Source: DUOH01 sp036562625
Lineage (GTDB): Bacteria > Bacillota > UBA4882 > UBA10575
Direction of reading: 5' to 3'
NCBI GenBank assembly: GCA_036562625.1
Contig: DATCJV010000133.1
Span: 1 to 6,446 of the forward strand
DNA: 6,446 bases
In this document: positions 5,788 through 6,446 of the stretch, in pieces
Layout: each line of letters opens with the position of its first letter
How positions within the stretch are numbered: position 1 is the first letter of the stretch
Translations under genes and position numbers: made by a program
The notes under the pieces: model-generated
Told to the model about the DNA's origin: nothing
Databases searched by the model: none
Seen by the model: the letters and a program-made list of their open reading frames with translations, nothing else

Positions 5788-5816
5788 ATATTCCCCCAGT
5801 AAGTAAAAAATCCTTT
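5788..5816 (-). promoter_or_regulatory. Sigma-H-type promoter of hpf
   Basis: On the minus strand AAAGGATTT (5816-5808) and GGGGAATAT (5796-5788) are separated by 11 bases. This fits the published sigma-H consensus RnAGGAwWW, 11-12 bases, RnnGAATww at every defined position. The start would fall near 5780, leaving a roughly 30-nt leader that contains AAGGAG (5763-5758). No good sigma-A promoter is visible in the same gap. In Bacillus subtilis the orthologue yvyD is under sigma-B and sigma-H control, which supports the reading. Confidence 0.7.
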
Positions 5817-5865
5817 CCTACATTTCAAAATGGAATAAAAACTTCTTATCTGTATTTGCACAGGT

Positions 5866-5902
5866 AAAAATGAAAGTAACCGGATTCCCCGATTACTTTC
5901 AT
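5866..5902 (-). terminator. Strong bidirectional terminator after the zinc-ribbon gene
   Basis: A 14-bp stem, ATGAAAGTAACCGG (5870-5883) against CCGATTACTTTCAT (5889-5902), has one wobble pair and a 5-base loop. On the minus strand it is followed by T's (A's at 5866-5869), about 20 nt after the zinc-ribbon stop at 5923. On plus it is followed by CTTTTTCT, so it may stop transcription both ways. It insulates hpf from upstream transcription, consistent with hpf having its own promoter. Confidence 0.85.
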
Positions 5903-5922
5903 CTTTTTCTACCTTATATCCC

Positions 5923-6192
5923 TTAACCGGCTTTGATCATGTCGTAACAGGCCTTGCAATATACCGGTTTGTCCTGCGTCGGTGTAAACGGAACTTCTGT
6001 GGTGACTCCGCAATTGGCGCAGACTACTTCAGTCATGACCCGCCCTCTTTGCTTCCTCTTCTGCCGACACTCACGGCACCGGGCCGGTTCGTTGGTGAAC
6101 CCCTTTTCCGCATAAAACTCCTGTTCACCGGCGGTAAAAACAAACTCTTCCCCACACTCCTTGCAGACCAAGGTCTTGTCCTCGTAAGACAT
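5923..6192 (-). CDS. Double zinc-ribbon protein (zf-trcl type N-terminus)
   Basis: This is an 89-residue soluble protein made of two four-cysteine zinc ribbons. The first uses Cys10, Cys13, Cys39 and Cys42 (CKECGEEF ... CRECR) and resembles the probable zinc-ribbon domain family found in many Bacillota. The second uses Cys58, Cys61, Cys79 and Cys82 (CANCGVTTEVPFTP ... PVYCKACYD). A basic stretch, RQKRKQRGR (43-51), links them and could touch nucleic acid. Function is unknown for the family; a nucleic-acid or protein interaction role is inferred from the zinc ribbons and charge. All eight cysteines are in place, so it looks intact. AAGGAG lies 13 nt before ATG 6192, somewhat far. Two promoters are visible upstream and a strong terminator downstream, so it is probably monocistronic. 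It precedes hpf in the same orientation. Confidence 0.88.
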   Translation of the reverse strand: MSYEDKTLVCKECGEEFVFTAGEQEFYAEKGFTNEPARCRECRQKRKQRGRVMTEVVCANCGVTTEVPFTPTQDKPVYCKACYDMIKAG

Positions 6193-6287
6193 TAAAATTT
6201 TGACTCTCCTTCCAACAGGAATTTCGTCCGCATAACTGATTCTTCCAGGTTTCTATTTCCGGGATGAATTTTAATCCGGACATTACT

Positions 6288-6315
6288 ATTATACCTGAAA
6301 AATGAAATATTGCAA
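6288..6315 (-). promoter_or_regulatory. Proximal sigma-A-type promoter of the zinc-ribbon gene
   Basis: On the minus strand TTGCAA (6315-6310) and a perfect TATAAT (6293-6288) are 16 bases apart. Transcription would start near 6281, giving a leader of about 88 nt before ATG 6192. The -35 is moderate (4 of 6) and the -10 exact. Confidence 0.65.
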
Positions 6316-6342
6316 GCATACGGGAGAATTTGATCGTGTCAA
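6315..6342 (-). promoter_or_regulatory. Distal sigma-A-type promoter of the zinc-ribbon gene
   Basis: On the minus strand a perfect TTGACA (6342-6337) is followed after 16 bases by TATGCT (6320-6315, 4 of 6). It sits directly upstream of the proximal promoter, whose -35 starts at the last base of this -10. A short palindrome, GTGTC-AA-GACAC (6336-6347), covers the -35. Confidence 0.5.
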
Positions 6343-6347
6343 GACAC
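6336..6347. repeat. Short palindrome over the distal -35
   Basis: GTGTC-AA-GACAC is a perfect 5-bp inverted repeat with a 2-base centre, containing the TTGACA -35 of the distal promoter on the minus strand. It might be an operator; five pairs is short enough to be chance. Confidence 0.3.
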
Positions 6348-6383
6348 TGTAGATTTTTTGAACCTCACATAGAGAACATTCAG

Positions 6384-6446
6384 TTAGACAGCGTTTTGTT
6401 TATTTAAACCTTTCAAAGCCATTCTCGTTAGGTTACTACCGTTGCC
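6384..6446 (-). CDS. C-terminal end of an unidentified gene, partial at right edge
   Basis: On the minus strand one frame is open from the right edge to TAA at 6386-6384 and encodes GNGSNLTRMALKGLNKQNAV. The other two minus-strand frames stop within a few codons of the edge. Twenty residues are too few to identify a family, and no terminator is visible between this stop and the zinc-ribbon promoters. It may be the 3' end of an upstream gene or a chance open frame. Confidence 0.33.
   Translation of the reverse strand, partial: GNGSNLTRMALKGLNKQNAV

Noticed and set aside
6125..6319. 64-codon minus-strand frame overlapping the zinc-ribbon start
   Set aside because: It begins inside the promoter region and runs through the zinc-ribbon gene in another frame, with no supporting motif.

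Overview
This 6.4 kb window looks like chromosomal DNA from a spore-forming-type member of the Bacillota, probably a clostridial lineage. The indications are a long-form ribosome hibernation factor (HPF), a small double zinc-ribbon protein, a DUF2156 protein next to an Eis-type acetyltransferase, strong AGGAGG-type ribosome binding sites, TTGACA/TATAAT promoters and a sigma-H-like promoter in front of hpf. I see no insertion sequence, CRISPR array, rRNA or tRNA, and I cannot name the genus.

Left part, plus strand (1-3782). The window opens inside an iron-containing alcohol dehydrogenase gene whose true start lies off the left edge. One of its four usual metal ligands is replaced by Gln, and it carries a hydrophilic insertion. 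A promoter at about 1350-1378, overlapped by two perfect inverted repeats, then drives a roughly 215-nt leader and a two-gene operon. The first gene encodes a DUF2156 protein that most likely starts at TTG 1601, behind a strong AGGAGG. Seven bases after its stop comes an Eis-like GNAT acetyltransferase with a C-terminal sterol-carrier-like domain. Both products belong to families built on paired acetyltransferase folds.

Middle, minus strand (5125-3712). A CBS-pair plus GGDEF gene converges on the acetyltransferase gene. Its intrinsic terminator lies inside the 3' coding end of that gene. Upstream of it, a stretch that looks empty at first (4740-5218) contains a 58-codon open frame with a CPDKC motif. 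Before that is a 52-codon small gene that is readable only if one base is removed from an AAAA run, so it is either a pseudogene or a sequencing error. The three frames are closely spaced and could form one transcript.

Right part, minus strand (6446-5170). A C-terminal fragment of an unidentified gene enters from the right edge. It is followed by two stacked sigma-A-type promoters, a double zinc-ribbon protein gene, a strong bidirectional terminator, a sigma-H-type promoter, hpf, and the hpf terminator.

Functional picture: the right and middle parts suggest stationary-phase or nutritional adaptation, namely ribosome hibernation under sigma-H and a possible nucleotide-sensing CBS-GGDEF protein. 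The left part encodes small-molecule metabolism and acyl or aminoacyl transfer. The least described content is the pair of small genes upstream of the CBS-GGDEF gene.
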